A DNA stretch of 64,000 nt, from assembly GCA_020848745.1 (NCBI GenBank), contig JADLHM010000092.1:1-64000 (forward strand). The letters are read 5' to 3'. Positions 46,373 to 55,056 of this stretch are shown here, one piece after another (the first letter of the stretch is position 1; each line of letters opens with the position of its first letter). The position numbers were made by a program, and so were the translations under genes. Below the pieces are notes generated by a model. It saw only the letters and a list, made by a program, of their open reading frames with translations. It was not told where the DNA came from and searched no databases. This stretch comes from Deltaproteobacteria bacterium (GTDB lineage: Bacteria > Desulfobacterota > Binatia > UTPRO1).

Positions 46373-47782
46373 TCAATCCACGCGCACGATCTCGAGGTAG
46401 CGCGGCACCGCGGCGGTCCACCCGAGCTGCTGCTCGATGGCGTCGTGGAGGCCCTGTGCCGCCGGCTCCTCGCCGTGTACGACGAAGACGGTCTCGGGCG
46501 CGCGCGGCGCGCGGCGGAGCCACGCGACGATCTCGTCGCGATCCGCGTGCACCGAGAACGCCGGCACCGACGCGACCTCGGCGCGCACGCCAATGTACCG
46601 TCCGTGCATCTTGAGCTCGCGCGCCCCGTCGGCGAGCGCCCGTCCGCGCGTGCCCTCGGCCTGGAAGCCCACCAGCAGGACGGCGTTGCGCTCGTCGGGC
46701 AGGCGGCGCGCCAGGTGGTGCAGCACGCGCCCGCCGCTCGCCATGCCAGACGCCGACACGATGATGCTCGGGCCCCTGGCGTCGTTGATCGCGATCGAGT
46801 CCTCGACGGTGTGGGCTTCGATCAGGTTTCCGGGGTCGAAGGGATCGCCGTCACCGGCGAAGTCGGGCCGGATCTCGAGGCCGCCCGCGGCGATCGCGCG
46901 CCGGTACACGTCGAGCGCGGCGAGCGCCATCGGACTGTCGACGTAGACCGGGAGGTTCGGCACCCGCCCCTCGCGGATCAGCCGGCGCAGGTGCAGGAGC
47001 AGCACCTCGGTGCGATCGACCGCGAACGACGGGATGACGATCGTGCCGCCGCGCGCCGCCGTCCGCGCGATCGTCTCCTCGAACCGCGCGAGCGCGGCGG
47101 CGTCCTCGTGGCGGCGGTCCCCGTACGTCGACTCGATGAGCACGAGGTCGGCGGGCGGCGGGTCGGCCGGCGGATTCAGGATCGGATGGTGCGGCCGGCC
47201 GAGGTCGCCGCTCACGAGGAGCGCCCGCGGCTTCGCCCCCTCGATGGCGAGCAGGACCATCGCCGACCCGAGGATGTGGCCGGCGGGCAGGAAGGTCGCG
47301 CGCACGCCGGGAGCGATCTCGATACCCTGGAAGAACGCGGCGGCGCGGAACTGGCCGAGCGCGCGCTCGGCGTCGGCGCTCGTGTAGAGCGGGAGCGCCG
47401 GCACGTGCCTCGAGGTGCCGCGCCGATTGGCGTAGCCGGCGTCCTCCTCCTGGAGGTGGGCGCTGTCCGGCAGCACGATGCGCGCGAGGGCGTGCGTGAG
47501 ATCCGTCGCGTAGATCGGGCCCCGGAAGCCGTTACGCGCGAGCGCCGGCAGGTAGCCCGAGTGGTCGAGGTGCGCGTGGGTGAGCGCGACGGCGTCGATC
47601 GACGCCGGGTCCACCGGGAACGGGCTCCAGTTGCGGAGCCGGAGAGGCTTCAGGCCCTGGAAGAGGCCGCAGTCGACGAGCACCCGCGCGCGCGGCGTCT
47701 CGAGGAGGAAGCGGCTGCCGGTGACGGTGCCCGTCGCGCCGAGGAACCGCAGGACGGGAGCGGCGGTGCGATCGCGTTTCAT
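46373..47782 (-). CDS. Beta-CASP metallo-beta-lactamase nuclease-like protein
   Basis: A protein of 469 residues. The metal motif THAHLDHSG (68-76) is followed by a further histidine in AGHILGSAM and an aspartate in VSGDLGRP. The beta-CASP insert carries ESTYGDRRHE, and SASGMASGGRVLHHLARRLP plus SVHADRDEIVAWL form the C-terminal motifs of CPSF73/RNase J-like RMMBL enzymes. RNA or RNA 3'-end processing is the known family role. It overlaps the PRPP synthetase stop by four bases. Confidence 0.88.
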   Translation of the reverse strand: MKRDRTAAPVLRFLGATGTVTGSRFLLETPRARVLVDCGLFQGLKPLRLRNWSPFPVDPASIDAVALTHAHLDHSGYLPALARNGFRGPIYATDLTHALARIVLPDSAHLQEEDAGYANRRGTSRHVPALPLYTSADAERALGQFRAAAFFQGIEIAPGVRATFLPAGHILGSAMVLLAIEGAKPRALLVSGDLGRPHHPILNPPADPPPADLVLIESTYGDRRHEDAAALARFEETIARTAARGGTIVIPSFAVDRTEVLLLHLRRLIREGRVPNLPVYVDSPMALAALDVYRRAIAAGGLEIRPDFAGDGDPFDPGNLIEAHTVEDSIAINDARGPSIIVSASGMASGGRVLHHLARRLPDERNAVLLVGFQAEGTRGRALADGARELKMHGRYIGVRAEVASVPAFSVHADRDEIVAWLRRAPRAPETVFVVHGEEPAAQGLHDAIEQQLGWTAAVPRYLEIVRVD

Positions 47783-48654
47783 GTCGACCTCGGGAGCGCG
47801 GCCGCGACGAGCGCGGCGACGCCGATGGCGTTGGTGCAATGCGGGAGCGTGTCGCACGACAGGAGACGACGGACGCCGGCGGCGCGGATGCGGGCCTCGG
47901 CGCCGGGCGCGAAGATCGCGTGGCTCACGATCGCGTCGACGGAGCGCGCGCCGGCGGCGCGGAGCGCCCGCGCCGTCGCGGCGATCGTGGCGCCGCTGCT
48001 CGCGATGTCGTCGACGACGACCGCGCGCGCCCCGCCCGCCGCCGCCGGCACCTCGACGGAGACGGCGCGGTCTCCGTGCCGCACCTTGCGCGCCACCACG
48101 GCCCGGGCGCCGGCGCCGCGCGCGATCGCCCGCACCCACGGCGCCGATTCCTCGTCGGGTCCGACGACGAACCATGCGCCGCCGCGGGAGCGCAGCCACG
48201 CCGCGAGCGCCGGCGCCGCCGACACCGACCGGCTGCGGCCCGGGACCACCTCGGCGAGGCGCCGCACCCGATGAAGGTGCGCTTCGATGGTGAGCACGCC
48301 GTCGAATGCCTCACCGAGGAGGCGCCCGACGACCCGCTGCGACACGGGCTCGCCGGGATGGAACACGGCGTCCTGCCGCATGTACGGCAGGTAGGGGGCG
48401 ACGAGCGTCACGCGCCGCGCTCCCGCGCGCCGGAGCGCGTCGGCCGCGAGCAGCACCTCGACGAGGCGCTCGTTCGGATCGGCGAGGGCCCGGACCAGGA
48501 TCGCGTGGCGCCCGACCGGCGCCCGGACCCGGACGAGGCTTTCGCCGTCGGGAAAGCGGTGCAGGTCGACCGGCACCACCCGCCGCCGCGCCGCCCGGGC
48601 GAGCGCCGCTCCGAAGGCGGACGTGTCGGGGAAGACGTGAAGGGACGCGGACAT
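47779..48654 (-). CDS. Ribose-phosphate diphosphokinase (PRPP synthetase)
   Basis: A protein of 291 residues, shorter than the housekeeping Prs (about 315). LVAPYLPYMRQDAVFHPGEP is the ATP/ribose-5-phosphate region, and ARAVVVDDIASSGATIAATA is the PRPP loop. It would make PRPP from ribose 5-phosphate and ATP, or run in reverse. This divergent paralog is typically seen next to AMP-phosphorylase-like genes, and here it is translationally coupled to the beta-CASP gene. Confidence 0.88.
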   Translation of the reverse strand: MSASLHVFPDTSAFGAALARAARRRVVPVDLHRFPDGESLVRVRAPVGRHAILVRALADPNERLVEVLLAADALRRAGARRVTLVAPYLPYMRQDAVFHPGEPVSQRVVGRLLGEAFDGVLTIEAHLHRVRRLAEVVPGRSRSVSAAPALAAWLRSRGGAWFVVGPDEESAPWVRAIARGAGARAVVARKVRHGDRAVSVEVPAAAGGARAVVVDDIASSGATIAATARALRAAGARSVDAIVSHAIFAPGAEARIRAAGVRRLLSCDTLPHCTNAIGVAALVAAALPRST

Positions 48655-48786
48655 CGGCTGCTCGTTATACGGCGGGCTCAGGATTTCAACGGAGCGACGC
48701 TCCGCCGGCGCGGTCCGGTCGGCGGGACACGGGGCTGCTGCCATCGCCTCCGGATCACCGCGCCGCGCGAGGATCGGACCGCGACA

Positions 48787-49245
48787 CTACCGACGGGCGG
48801 AGCGATGCCGGGAGCGCGCGCCGGCGCGGACCGTGAGCACCGGCACCTCGGCGTGTCGGATGACGCGCTCCGCGACGCTCCCGAGGAGAAGGTGCGGAAG
48901 CCCGCTCCGCCCGAGCGTTCCCATCACGATCGCGTCGGCCTTGCGCGCGGCCTCGAGGATGCAGCTCGCCGGCGCCCCGGTCATCACCCGGCTCCGCACC
49001 CGTCCGACGCGGCGGCCGGCGACGGCGCGCGCGACATCCTCGGCGAGCCTCTCCTTCACCGCCGCGACCTCCGCGGCCGACGGCAGGATCGGTAGGCCGT
49101 GCGGCGGGTAGATCGGTGAGATCGCGTGCATCACGAGAAGCGACCCGTCGTGGCGCGCGGCGAGGTCGGCGGCGACGTCGAGGGCTCTCGCCGCCGACTT
49201 CGAGAAGTCGTACGGAACGAGAATCTTCCGGAAGAGCGCGGGCAT
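48787..49245 (-). CDS. Universal stress protein (UspA family)
   Basis: A protein of 152 residues with the full ATP-binding motif in MGTLGRSGLPHLLLGSVAER (G-x2-G-x9-G-S), followed by VPVLTVRAG. It would be a nucleotide-binding stress protein, often dimeric. It begins 7 bp after the CBS-fused Usp gene and is therefore cotranscribed. The last eight residues are basic. Confidence 0.9.
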   Translation of the reverse strand: MPALFRKILVPYDFSKSAARALDVAADLAARHDGSLLVMHAISPIYPPHGLPILPSAAEVAAVKERLAEDVARAVAGRRVGRVRSRVMTGAPASCILEAARKADAIVMGTLGRSGLPHLLLGSVAERVIRHAEVPVLTVRAGARSRHRSARR

Positions 49246-49252
49246 GCGATCG

Positions 49253-50134
49253 TCAGCCGCGGGCGGCGCGCGCGTACTCCTCGAGGATGTCGCTCGCCGA
49301 GATCACGCCGACGACGCGCTCGCCGTCCACGACGGGCAGCGCCCGCACCCGCCGCTCCAGCATGAGCCGGGCGGCCGTGGCGGCATCGACGCCGGTGCCG
49401 ACCGTCGTCGGATCGGACGTCATGGCGGCGTTCACCTTGGTGCGGGCGAGATGTCCGACGTGCGGACCGAGATCGACGTTGCTCAACATGCCAACGAGCT
49501 TCCCGTCCTCGACCACGGGAAGATGGCGGATGCGGTGCTGCGCCATCTTCCCCCGCGCCTCCTCGAGCGTCGCGTCGGGTGCGATCGTGATCGGCACCGC
49601 GCGCATCAGCTCGCCGACCTCGCCCGGACCGGCCGTCGTCGCGGCCGCCGGCGCGCGCGCGGCCTCGGCGACGAGCGCCCCCACGTGGGGCTGCCGCTGC
49701 GCCGGCACGGTGAGCACCGGGCACGGCGCGAGCCGCGCCACCTTCGAAGCGACGCTTCCGAGTAGCAGGTGCTTCAGCCCGCTCCGCCCGTGCGTCCCCA
49801 TCACGATCACGTCGATCTGGCGCTCGGCCGCGAGCTGCAGGATCCGCAGCGTCGGCGTATCGACGCGGACGTCGACCTCGAACGCGGGCACCTCCCCGTC
49901 CCGCTCGAGGAGCGCGCGGACGTGCTGCTGCAAGCGCTCCGTCTCCTCGCGGATCCACGCCCCGTCGATGGGCGCGATCGGATACTCGGTCATGGTGTAG
50001 ACGGGCAGCGGCAGCGCATGGGTCACGAGCAGCCGTCCCTTCGCCGCGCGCGCGAGACCGCCGGCGACGCGCAGCGCCGCATCCGCGGGCGCCTCGTAGT
50101 CGACCGGCACCAGAATGTTCGTGAAGGTCGTCAT
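49253..50134 (-). CDS. Universal stress protein fused to a CBS pair
   Basis: A protein of 293 residues. Residues about 1-145 form a Usp domain with MGTHGRSGLKHLLLGSVASK. After a short linker, two CBS motifs (about 160-285) include RIRHLPVVEDGKLVGMLSNV and RVRALPVVDGERVVGVISAS. CBS pairs bind adenine nucleotides and would sense energy charge. It is the first gene of the small Usp unit, and TGGCAC lies 28 bp upstream of its ATG. Confidence 0.9.
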   Translation of the reverse strand: MTTFTNILVPVDYEAPADAALRVAGGLARAAKGRLLVTHALPLPVYTMTEYPIAPIDGAWIREETERLQQHVRALLERDGEVPAFEVDVRVDTPTLRILQLAAERQIDVIVMGTHGRSGLKHLLLGSVASKVARLAPCPVLTVPAQRQPHVGALVAEAARAPAAATTAGPGEVGELMRAVPITIAPDATLEEARGKMAQHRIRHLPVVEDGKLVGMLSNVDLGPHVGHLARTKVNAAMTSDPTTVGTGVDAATAARLMLERRVRALPVVDGERVVGVISASDILEEYARAARG

Positions 50135-50146
50135 GCGTCCCGACGA

Positions 50147-50162
50147 TGCCGCTTTCGTGCCA
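50147..50162 (-). promoter_or_regulatory. Sigma-54-like element before the Usp-CBS gene
   Basis: The minus strand reads TGGCACGAAAGCGGCA: a perfect -24 TGGCAC and a -12 GC with 10 bases between GG and GC. The predicted start is only a few bases from the ATG at 50134, at the same distance as the element before the TerB/J gene. Confidence 0.3.
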
Positions 50163-50273
50163 GGCGGAGCGCCCGTGTTTTCCCGGGCGACGGTCCCGCG
50201 CGCCTCCGAGATGCGAGAGGGCTCCTGCCCGAAATTCCCGCGTCTGGGAAGAGACGCGCGCGCGAGAAGGCGC

Positions 50274-51152
50274 CTACCCGAACGCGGAGTCGGCGGGGCC
50301 GAAGGCGTCCGGAAGCGCCAGGAGCTCGCCGTACGAGAAGACCGGGCCGTCGCTGCAGACGTCGCGGTCGTTCACGTAGCAGTGCCCGCAGAGCCCGGTC
50401 CCGCACTTCATGTAGCGCTCGAGCGCGACGTGGATCGCGCCGGGCGCGAGGCCGGCGGCGGCGAGCGCCGCGGCGGCGGAGCGCAGCATCCCCGGCGGCC
50501 CGCAGAGCGCGGCGCGCTCCGCACCCACCGCCGCGACCGCCGCCGCGACGAGCTCCGTCACCACCCCCGTCCGGCCGTGCCACCCGGGCGCCGCCTCCTC
50601 GACCGTCTCGAACAGCGCGACGTCCGGCTGGACGCGCCAGCCGGCGAGGCTCGCCCGCAGGATACGGCTCCCGGGCGTACGCGCGCCGTAGAGGATCGCG
50701 ACCGGGGTGCCCGCCGCCCGCGCCCGGAGCTGCGCGTCGATCGCGCTCCGCAGCGGAGCCAGGCCGCAACCGCCCGCGACGTAGAGCGTCGGACGATCCG
50801 CGCCGTCCTGCGGGAAGCCGCGCCCGAACGGCCCCCGGACGCCGACGCTCGCGCCCACCTCGCAGGCGAAGAACGCCCCGGTGAGCGCGCCGACCCGCCG
50901 CACGGTGAGCGTGACGGTACCGGGCGCCGCGCCCGCGCACGGCAGGTGGGCGAGCGTGAACGCGGCCTCACCGTGGCCGAGGAGCGAGAGCATCACGAAT
51001 TGCCCGGGCCGCGCGGCGTCGAGCGCGGGGACGGGCGTCGCGAGGCCGAGCACGAAGGTACGGGTGTCCTCGGCCTCGTCGTGCATCGCCACGACGCGAG
51101 CGGGGTGCGGCAGGGCCGCCGCGAAATCGTCGGGCGGTGCGACCACGCTCAT
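50274..51152 (-). CDS. FAD/NAD(P)-binding oxidoreductase, hydrogenase gamma-subunit type
   Basis: A protein of 292 residues of the ferredoxin-reductase/PyrK-HydG type. The FAD domain ends before RPTLYVAGGCGLAPLRSAID, which begins the NAD(P) domain. The C-terminal [2Fe-2S] ligands are in YMKCGTGLCGHCYVNDRDVC. In group 3b hydrogenases this subunit exchanges electrons with NAD(P). Here it overlaps the 4Fe-4S gene (ATGA) and belongs to a formate dehydrogenase unit. Confidence 0.88.
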   Translation of the reverse strand: MSVVAPPDDFAAALPHPARVVAMHDEAEDTRTFVLGLATPVPALDAARPGQFVMLSLLGHGEAAFTLAHLPCAGAAPGTVTLTVRRVGALTGAFFACEVGASVGVRGPFGRGFPQDGADRPTLYVAGGCGLAPLRSAIDAQLRARAAGTPVAILYGARTPGSRILRASLAGWRVQPDVALFETVEEAAPGWHGRTGVVTELVAAAVAAVGAERAALCGPPGMLRSAAAALAAAGLAPGAIHVALERYMKCGTGLCGHCYVNDRDVCSDGPVFSYGELLALPDAFGPADSAFG

Positions 51153-52180
51153 CGCTCGCCTCCGAGCGCCGCCAGGACGCCGAGCGCGCCGATCGTGCCC
51201 GGACACGCGACGTCACAGCGGCCGCAACCGACGCAGCCGAGCCGCCCCGTCGGGCCCGCGAAGTCGCGCGAGAGCTTGTGGTACCAGAAGCGCCGCACGC
51301 GATCACCCGGACGGGGCGCGGGGTGATGTCCCGAGGCCTGGCGCTGGAAGCCCTCGAGGAGGCAGCTGTCCCAGATGCGAGCGCGCGTCCCGCCCGCGCC
51401 CACCGGCTCGTCGACGACCGTGAAGCAGGTGCAGGTCGGGCAGAGGCTCGTGCAGCCGGTGCAGGCGAGGCAGCGCGGACCGACCGCCTGCCACTCCTCG
51501 TCGGCAATCGCGCCTCCCGCCGGCGCCGCGTTCATACGCGCGAGCCCGCGCGCGACGTACGGCCGCACCGGAAAGCTCGCCGCCGCCCCGGCCGCCAGCT
51601 CGGCGAGCAGGAGCGCGGTGCCGTCGTCGACCGGCGTGCTCGCCACCCCGGCGCCGTGCAGCGCCGCGACCCCCGCCGCGCTCCCCCACGCGACGACGAC
51701 GCGACCGTCCGGCAACGCCGTCAGGTTCAGGTCGAAGGGCGCGCGCGCGAACGGGCCCGCGTCGACCTCCAGACAAAAGCCGCCGGCACAGGCCCCCGAG
51801 CAGTCGAGGCCGACGAGAAAGGCCGCCGCGCGCCGGGCGCGGTACCACGGATCGGATCCGAAGTGCGCATCGAGGTGCGCGATCGCGGCGAGGTCGCACG
51901 CGCGAAGGCCGACGAAGGCGACCCGCTCGGGGCATGGGACGACGGGACGCATGGCGCCCGTGTCGTCCCAGGCGAGCACGGGCTCGCGCGGCGGCACGAG
52001 CCAGCCCTTCACCCCCGCGAGCGGCGCCGCCGTCGACCACGCGAGCGCACCCTCCCCGTTCGTCGCCGTCCAGACCGGCGCGCCCTCCACCGTGCGCGGC
52101 TCGATCACGCGCCGGTCGAGGGCGAGCGCGCGGCGGATCCGGTCCACCGCCGCCCGCGACGCGAGCACGCACGCGTCCAT
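51149..52180 (-). CDS. 4Fe-4S dicluster protein, hydrogenase beta-subunit type
   Basis: A protein of 343 residues. The C-terminal part carries two [4Fe-4S] motifs, CLACTGCTSLCPTC and CVGCGRCDVACPG, as in HydB of sulfhydrogenase and in AsrA. The N-terminal 230 residues match the family's HycB-unlike domain, with VGLRACDLAAIAHLDAHFGS. It would pass electrons between the molybdenum subunit and the flavoprotein. It shares bases with both neighbours (TGATG and ATGA). Confidence 0.88.
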   Translation of the reverse strand: MDACVLASRAAVDRIRRALALDRRVIEPRTVEGAPVWTATNGEGALAWSTAAPLAGVKGWLVPPREPVLAWDDTGAMRPVVPCPERVAFVGLRACDLAAIAHLDAHFGSDPWYRARRAAAFLVGLDCSGACAGGFCLEVDAGPFARAPFDLNLTALPDGRVVVAWGSAAGVAALHGAGVASTPVDDGTALLLAELAAGAAASFPVRPYVARGLARMNAAPAGGAIADEEWQAVGPRCLACTGCTSLCPTCTCFTVVDEPVGAGGTRARIWDSCLLEGFQRQASGHHPAPRPGDRVRRFWYHKLSRDFAGPTGRLGCVGCGRCDVACPGTIGALGVLAALGGER

Positions 52181-54204
52181 CAGCAGGCCTCCACCGCGAC
52201 CGCGCACACCTTGAGCTCCGGCATGCGGGCGATCGGATCGAGCGCGTCGTTGGTGACGAGATTCGGCGAGGCTTCGGCGAAGTGGTACGGCATCGCGACG
52301 ACGCCCGGCGGGACGTCGTCCGACACGATGGCGCGCGTCGTCACCTCGCCGCGCCGCGAGCGCACGCGGACGCAAGCGCCGGTCGTGATCCGCCGGCGCG
52401 CGGCGTCGCTCGCGTGCATCCACACGAGACCGAGCGGGTTCTCGCGCTCGAGGAGGGGCGCGCGCCTGGTCATCGACCCCGATCCGTACTGGTGGTGCAG
52501 CCGGAAGGTCGTGAGCTGGAGCGGGTACTCGGCATCGGGAAGCTCCGCGGGCGGCGTCTGGTCGACCGGGATCAGCCGGCCGCGTCCGCGCACGCAGCTC
52601 GCCACGTGCAGGCGCGGCGTACCCGGATGCGCGGGCGTGGGACACGGCCAGCAGAGCCCGCCGCTCGCCCCGATCCGAGCGTGGCTCATGCCTCCGTAGA
52701 TCGGCGTCAGCGCCGCCATCTCGGTGAAGACCCCGGCCGCATCGCGGAAACCCATCGGCCGCCCGAGCCGCGCCGCGAGCGCTTCCAGCATCTCCCAGTC
52801 GGTCCGCGCCTCTCCCGGCGGCGCCACGGCGCGCCGCACCCGCTGCACGCGCCGCTCGGTCGACGTGAACGTCCCGTCCTTTTCGGCGAAGCTCGCCGCC
52901 GGCAGGACGATGTCGGCGCACGTGGCGGTCTCCGTGAGGAAGAGCTCGGCGACGATCAGGCAGTCGAGCCGCCCGAGGGCGCGCGCGACGAAGCGTCCGC
53001 CGGGATCGGTGACGACGGGATCCTCGCCGATCACGAGCAGCGTCTTCAACCGCCCGTCGTGCGCGGCATGCTGCATGGAGAGCGACGTGAGCCCCGGCGC
53101 GGACGGCAGCGCGACGCCCCACGCGGCCTCGAAGCGGCGCCGCGCGGCCGCGTCGTCGACCGGCTGATACCCAGAGTAGACGTCCGGGAGCGCGCCCATG
53201 TCGCACGCGCCCTGCACGTTGTTCTGCCCGCGCAGCGGGTTCACCCCGCCGCCGATCGCTCCGACGTTTCCCGTCACGAGCGCGAGGTTCGAGAGCGCGA
53301 TGACGGTCTCGGTGCCCGAGACGTGCTGGGTGACGCCGAGCCCGTACGCGAGCCAGCCGCGCCGGCTCGCGGCGTAGAGCCGGGCCGCGTCGACGATGGC
53401 CGCGGCCGGGACGCCGGTCACGCGCGCCGCCTCGTCCGGCGTCCACCTGGCGAGCGCCGCCCGGAGCGCGTCGACGTTCTCGCAGCGCGCGTCGAGATAC
53501 GCGCGATCCTCCCATCCATGGGCGAAGATCGCGTGCAGCATGCCGTTCACGAAGGCGATGTCGGTGCCGAGCCTGATCTGCGCGTGCAGGTCGGCCGCGC
53601 GTGCGAGGCGGGTGCGCCGCGGATCGACGACCACCAGCGGGACGCCGCGCTCGTGCGCGGCCAGGATGCGGGCGCCCAGGATGGCGTGGTTCTCGGTGAC
53701 GTCGGCGCCCACGACGAGCAGACAGTCGGTCTCGTCGACGTCGGCGATCGGGTTCGTCATCGCGCCCGAGCCGAGGGTCCGGCGGAGTCCGGCGACCGAC
53801 GGCGCGTGACAGACGCGCGCGCAGTGGTCGACGTTGTTCGTCCCGAGCACCGCGCGCGCGAACTTCATCGCCGCGAAGGCGTCCTCGTTGGTCGCGCGCG
53901 CGCTCGCGACGACCCCGACCGCATCCGGGCCGCCCTCGTGGCGCGCCGCCGCGAGCGCCTCGGCGGCGGCGGCGAGCGCCACGTCCCATGCGACCGCCTC
54001 GAGCCGCCCGTTCCGACGCAGCAGCGGCCGCGTCAGGCGCTCCGGGCTCGCGATGAACTGCGCCGCGTTCCACCCCTTCACGCAGAGCTGCCCGCGTGAC
54101 ACCGGGTGCAGGCGCTCCGGCGCCACCCCGACGACCCGTCCCCCGGCAACGTCGAGGACGAGCCCGCAGCCGACCGCGCAGAAAGGACAGGTCGTCGTGG
54201 TCAC
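52180..54204 (-). CDS. Molybdopterin oxidoreductase, formate dehydrogenase alpha type
   Basis: A protein of 674 residues from a GTG at 54204. The N-terminal [4Fe-4S] ligands are C6, C9, C13 and C41 (CPFCAVGCGL, GQLCVKG). The active-site loop reads VDHCARVCHAPSVAGL, with C132 in the selenocysteine/cysteine position and H133 next to it, as in formate dehydrogenases. Molybdopterin motifs QNNVQGACDMGALPD and NPLGLVWMH are present. Substrate is probably formate. It is the first gene of the alpha-beta-gamma unit. Confidence 0.88.
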   Translation of the reverse strand: MTTTTCPFCAVGCGLVLDVAGGRVVGVAPERLHPVSRGQLCVKGWNAAQFIASPERLTRPLLRRNGRLEAVAWDVALAAAAEALAAARHEGGPDAVGVVASARATNEDAFAAMKFARAVLGTNNVDHCARVCHAPSVAGLRRTLGSGAMTNPIADVDETDCLLVVGADVTENHAILGARILAAHERGVPLVVVDPRRTRLARAADLHAQIRLGTDIAFVNGMLHAIFAHGWEDRAYLDARCENVDALRAALARWTPDEAARVTGVPAAAIVDAARLYAASRRGWLAYGLGVTQHVSGTETVIALSNLALVTGNVGAIGGGVNPLRGQNNVQGACDMGALPDVYSGYQPVDDAAARRRFEAAWGVALPSAPGLTSLSMQHAAHDGRLKTLLVIGEDPVVTDPGGRFVARALGRLDCLIVAELFLTETATCADIVLPAASFAEKDGTFTSTERRVQRVRRAVAPPGEARTDWEMLEALAARLGRPMGFRDAAGVFTEMAALTPIYGGMSHARIGASGGLCWPCPTPAHPGTPRLHVASCVRGRGRLIPVDQTPPAELPDAEYPLQLTTFRLHHQYGSGSMTRRAPLLERENPLGLVWMHASDAARRRITTGACVRVRSRRGEVTTRAIVSDDVPPGVVAMPYHFAEASPNLVTNDALDPIARMPELKVCAVAVEAC

Positions 54205-54291
54205 GGCGCCGCCGCCTCCAGCGCGCGCGCGGCGCGACCGTCGGCGCGGACGAGCCGGCACGGCGCGGCGGCGGGGGCCGCCCCGATGCGT

Positions 54292-54780
54292 TCAGCGACG
54301 CCGTCCACGGTGTCCTCCCTTGCCGCACCCGCCGACGGCCGGCGCGCGCACCGTCAAGACCGGCACGGGCGCGTGGCGCACGACCTTCTCGGCGACGCTG
54401 CCGATCAAGAGGTGCGCGAGTCCGGTCCGGCCGAGCGTGCTCATCACGATCACGTCGGCGCGCTTGGCGGCGTCGAGGATCGCGGGCACGGCTTCGCCCG
54501 TCACGGCGCGGCAGGCGACGCGCTTCGCACCCGCGCCGAGCGCCTGCCGCGCCACCTCGGCGAGCCGCGCCTCGCGCTCGCGGGCGATCTCCGCCGGCGG
54601 CGTCCAGGCGATCTCTTCCCGGGTCGGATAGCCGGGGCCGGTGTAGAACGGCGTGAGCACGTGCAGGAGCGTGATGCGCCCCTCATGGCGGTCGGCGAGC
54701 GCGGACGCCACGCGCAGCGCGTGGGTGGCGTTCGGCGAGAGGTCGTGCGGCACGAGGATGCGCCGGAATCGCGTCGTCAT
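54292..54780 (-). CDS. Universal stress protein (UspA family)
   Basis: A protein of 162 residues starting MTTRFRRILVPHDLSPN. The ATP motif MSTLGRTGLAHLLIGSVAEK and the strand VPVLTVRAP are complete. It precedes the formate dehydrogenase gene by 87 bp on the same strand. The chosen ATG begins the family domain; the open frame upstream is not conserved. Its last residues form a glycine/arginine tail. Confidence 0.88.
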   Translation of the reverse strand: MTTRFRRILVPHDLSPNATHALRVASALADRHEGRITLLHVLTPFYTGPGYPTREEIAWTPPAEIAREREARLAEVARQALGAGAKRVACRAVTGEAVPAILDAAKRADVIVMSTLGRTGLAHLLIGSVAEKVVRHAPVPVLTVRAPAVGGCGKGGHRGRRR

Positions 54781-55009
54781 ACCCTCAGCACATTCCAAGA
54801 TCCCTGCCACGCCGTGCGCAGCGCCAATCGCGCAACCCCACGCGACTCGACACGCCGCCGCTTGGCGCGGCCGGGAATGCGAGGCCGTACATTCGCAGCC
54901 CTGGGAACGGCGCGCGGCGGCGCGCGCGACCACGCACATGGTCCGCGCCTTCGAGCACGCCCGCGCCGCGCTCGGGCTCGACACGTCGCCGCCGCACGAC
55001 CGGGACTCA

Positions 55010-55056
55010 GAGGTTGTGAAGAAATCCCGGACGGGAGGGGATTTTTTCACAGCCTC
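55010..55056 (-). terminator. Long 19 bp stem directly after the APH/ATPase gene
   Basis: GAGGTTGTGAAGAAATCCC (55010-55028) pairs over 19 positions, including two G-T pairs, with the segment ending at 55056, around a 9-base loop. It begins immediately after the stop of the APH/ATPase gene. The A/T-rich arms give a T-run inside the stem rather than after it. Confidence 0.65.

Noticed and set aside
52180-54204. Selenocysteine in the formate dehydrogenase
   Set aside because: The active-site position is a TGC/TGT cysteine codon (C132), and no in-frame TGA is present.
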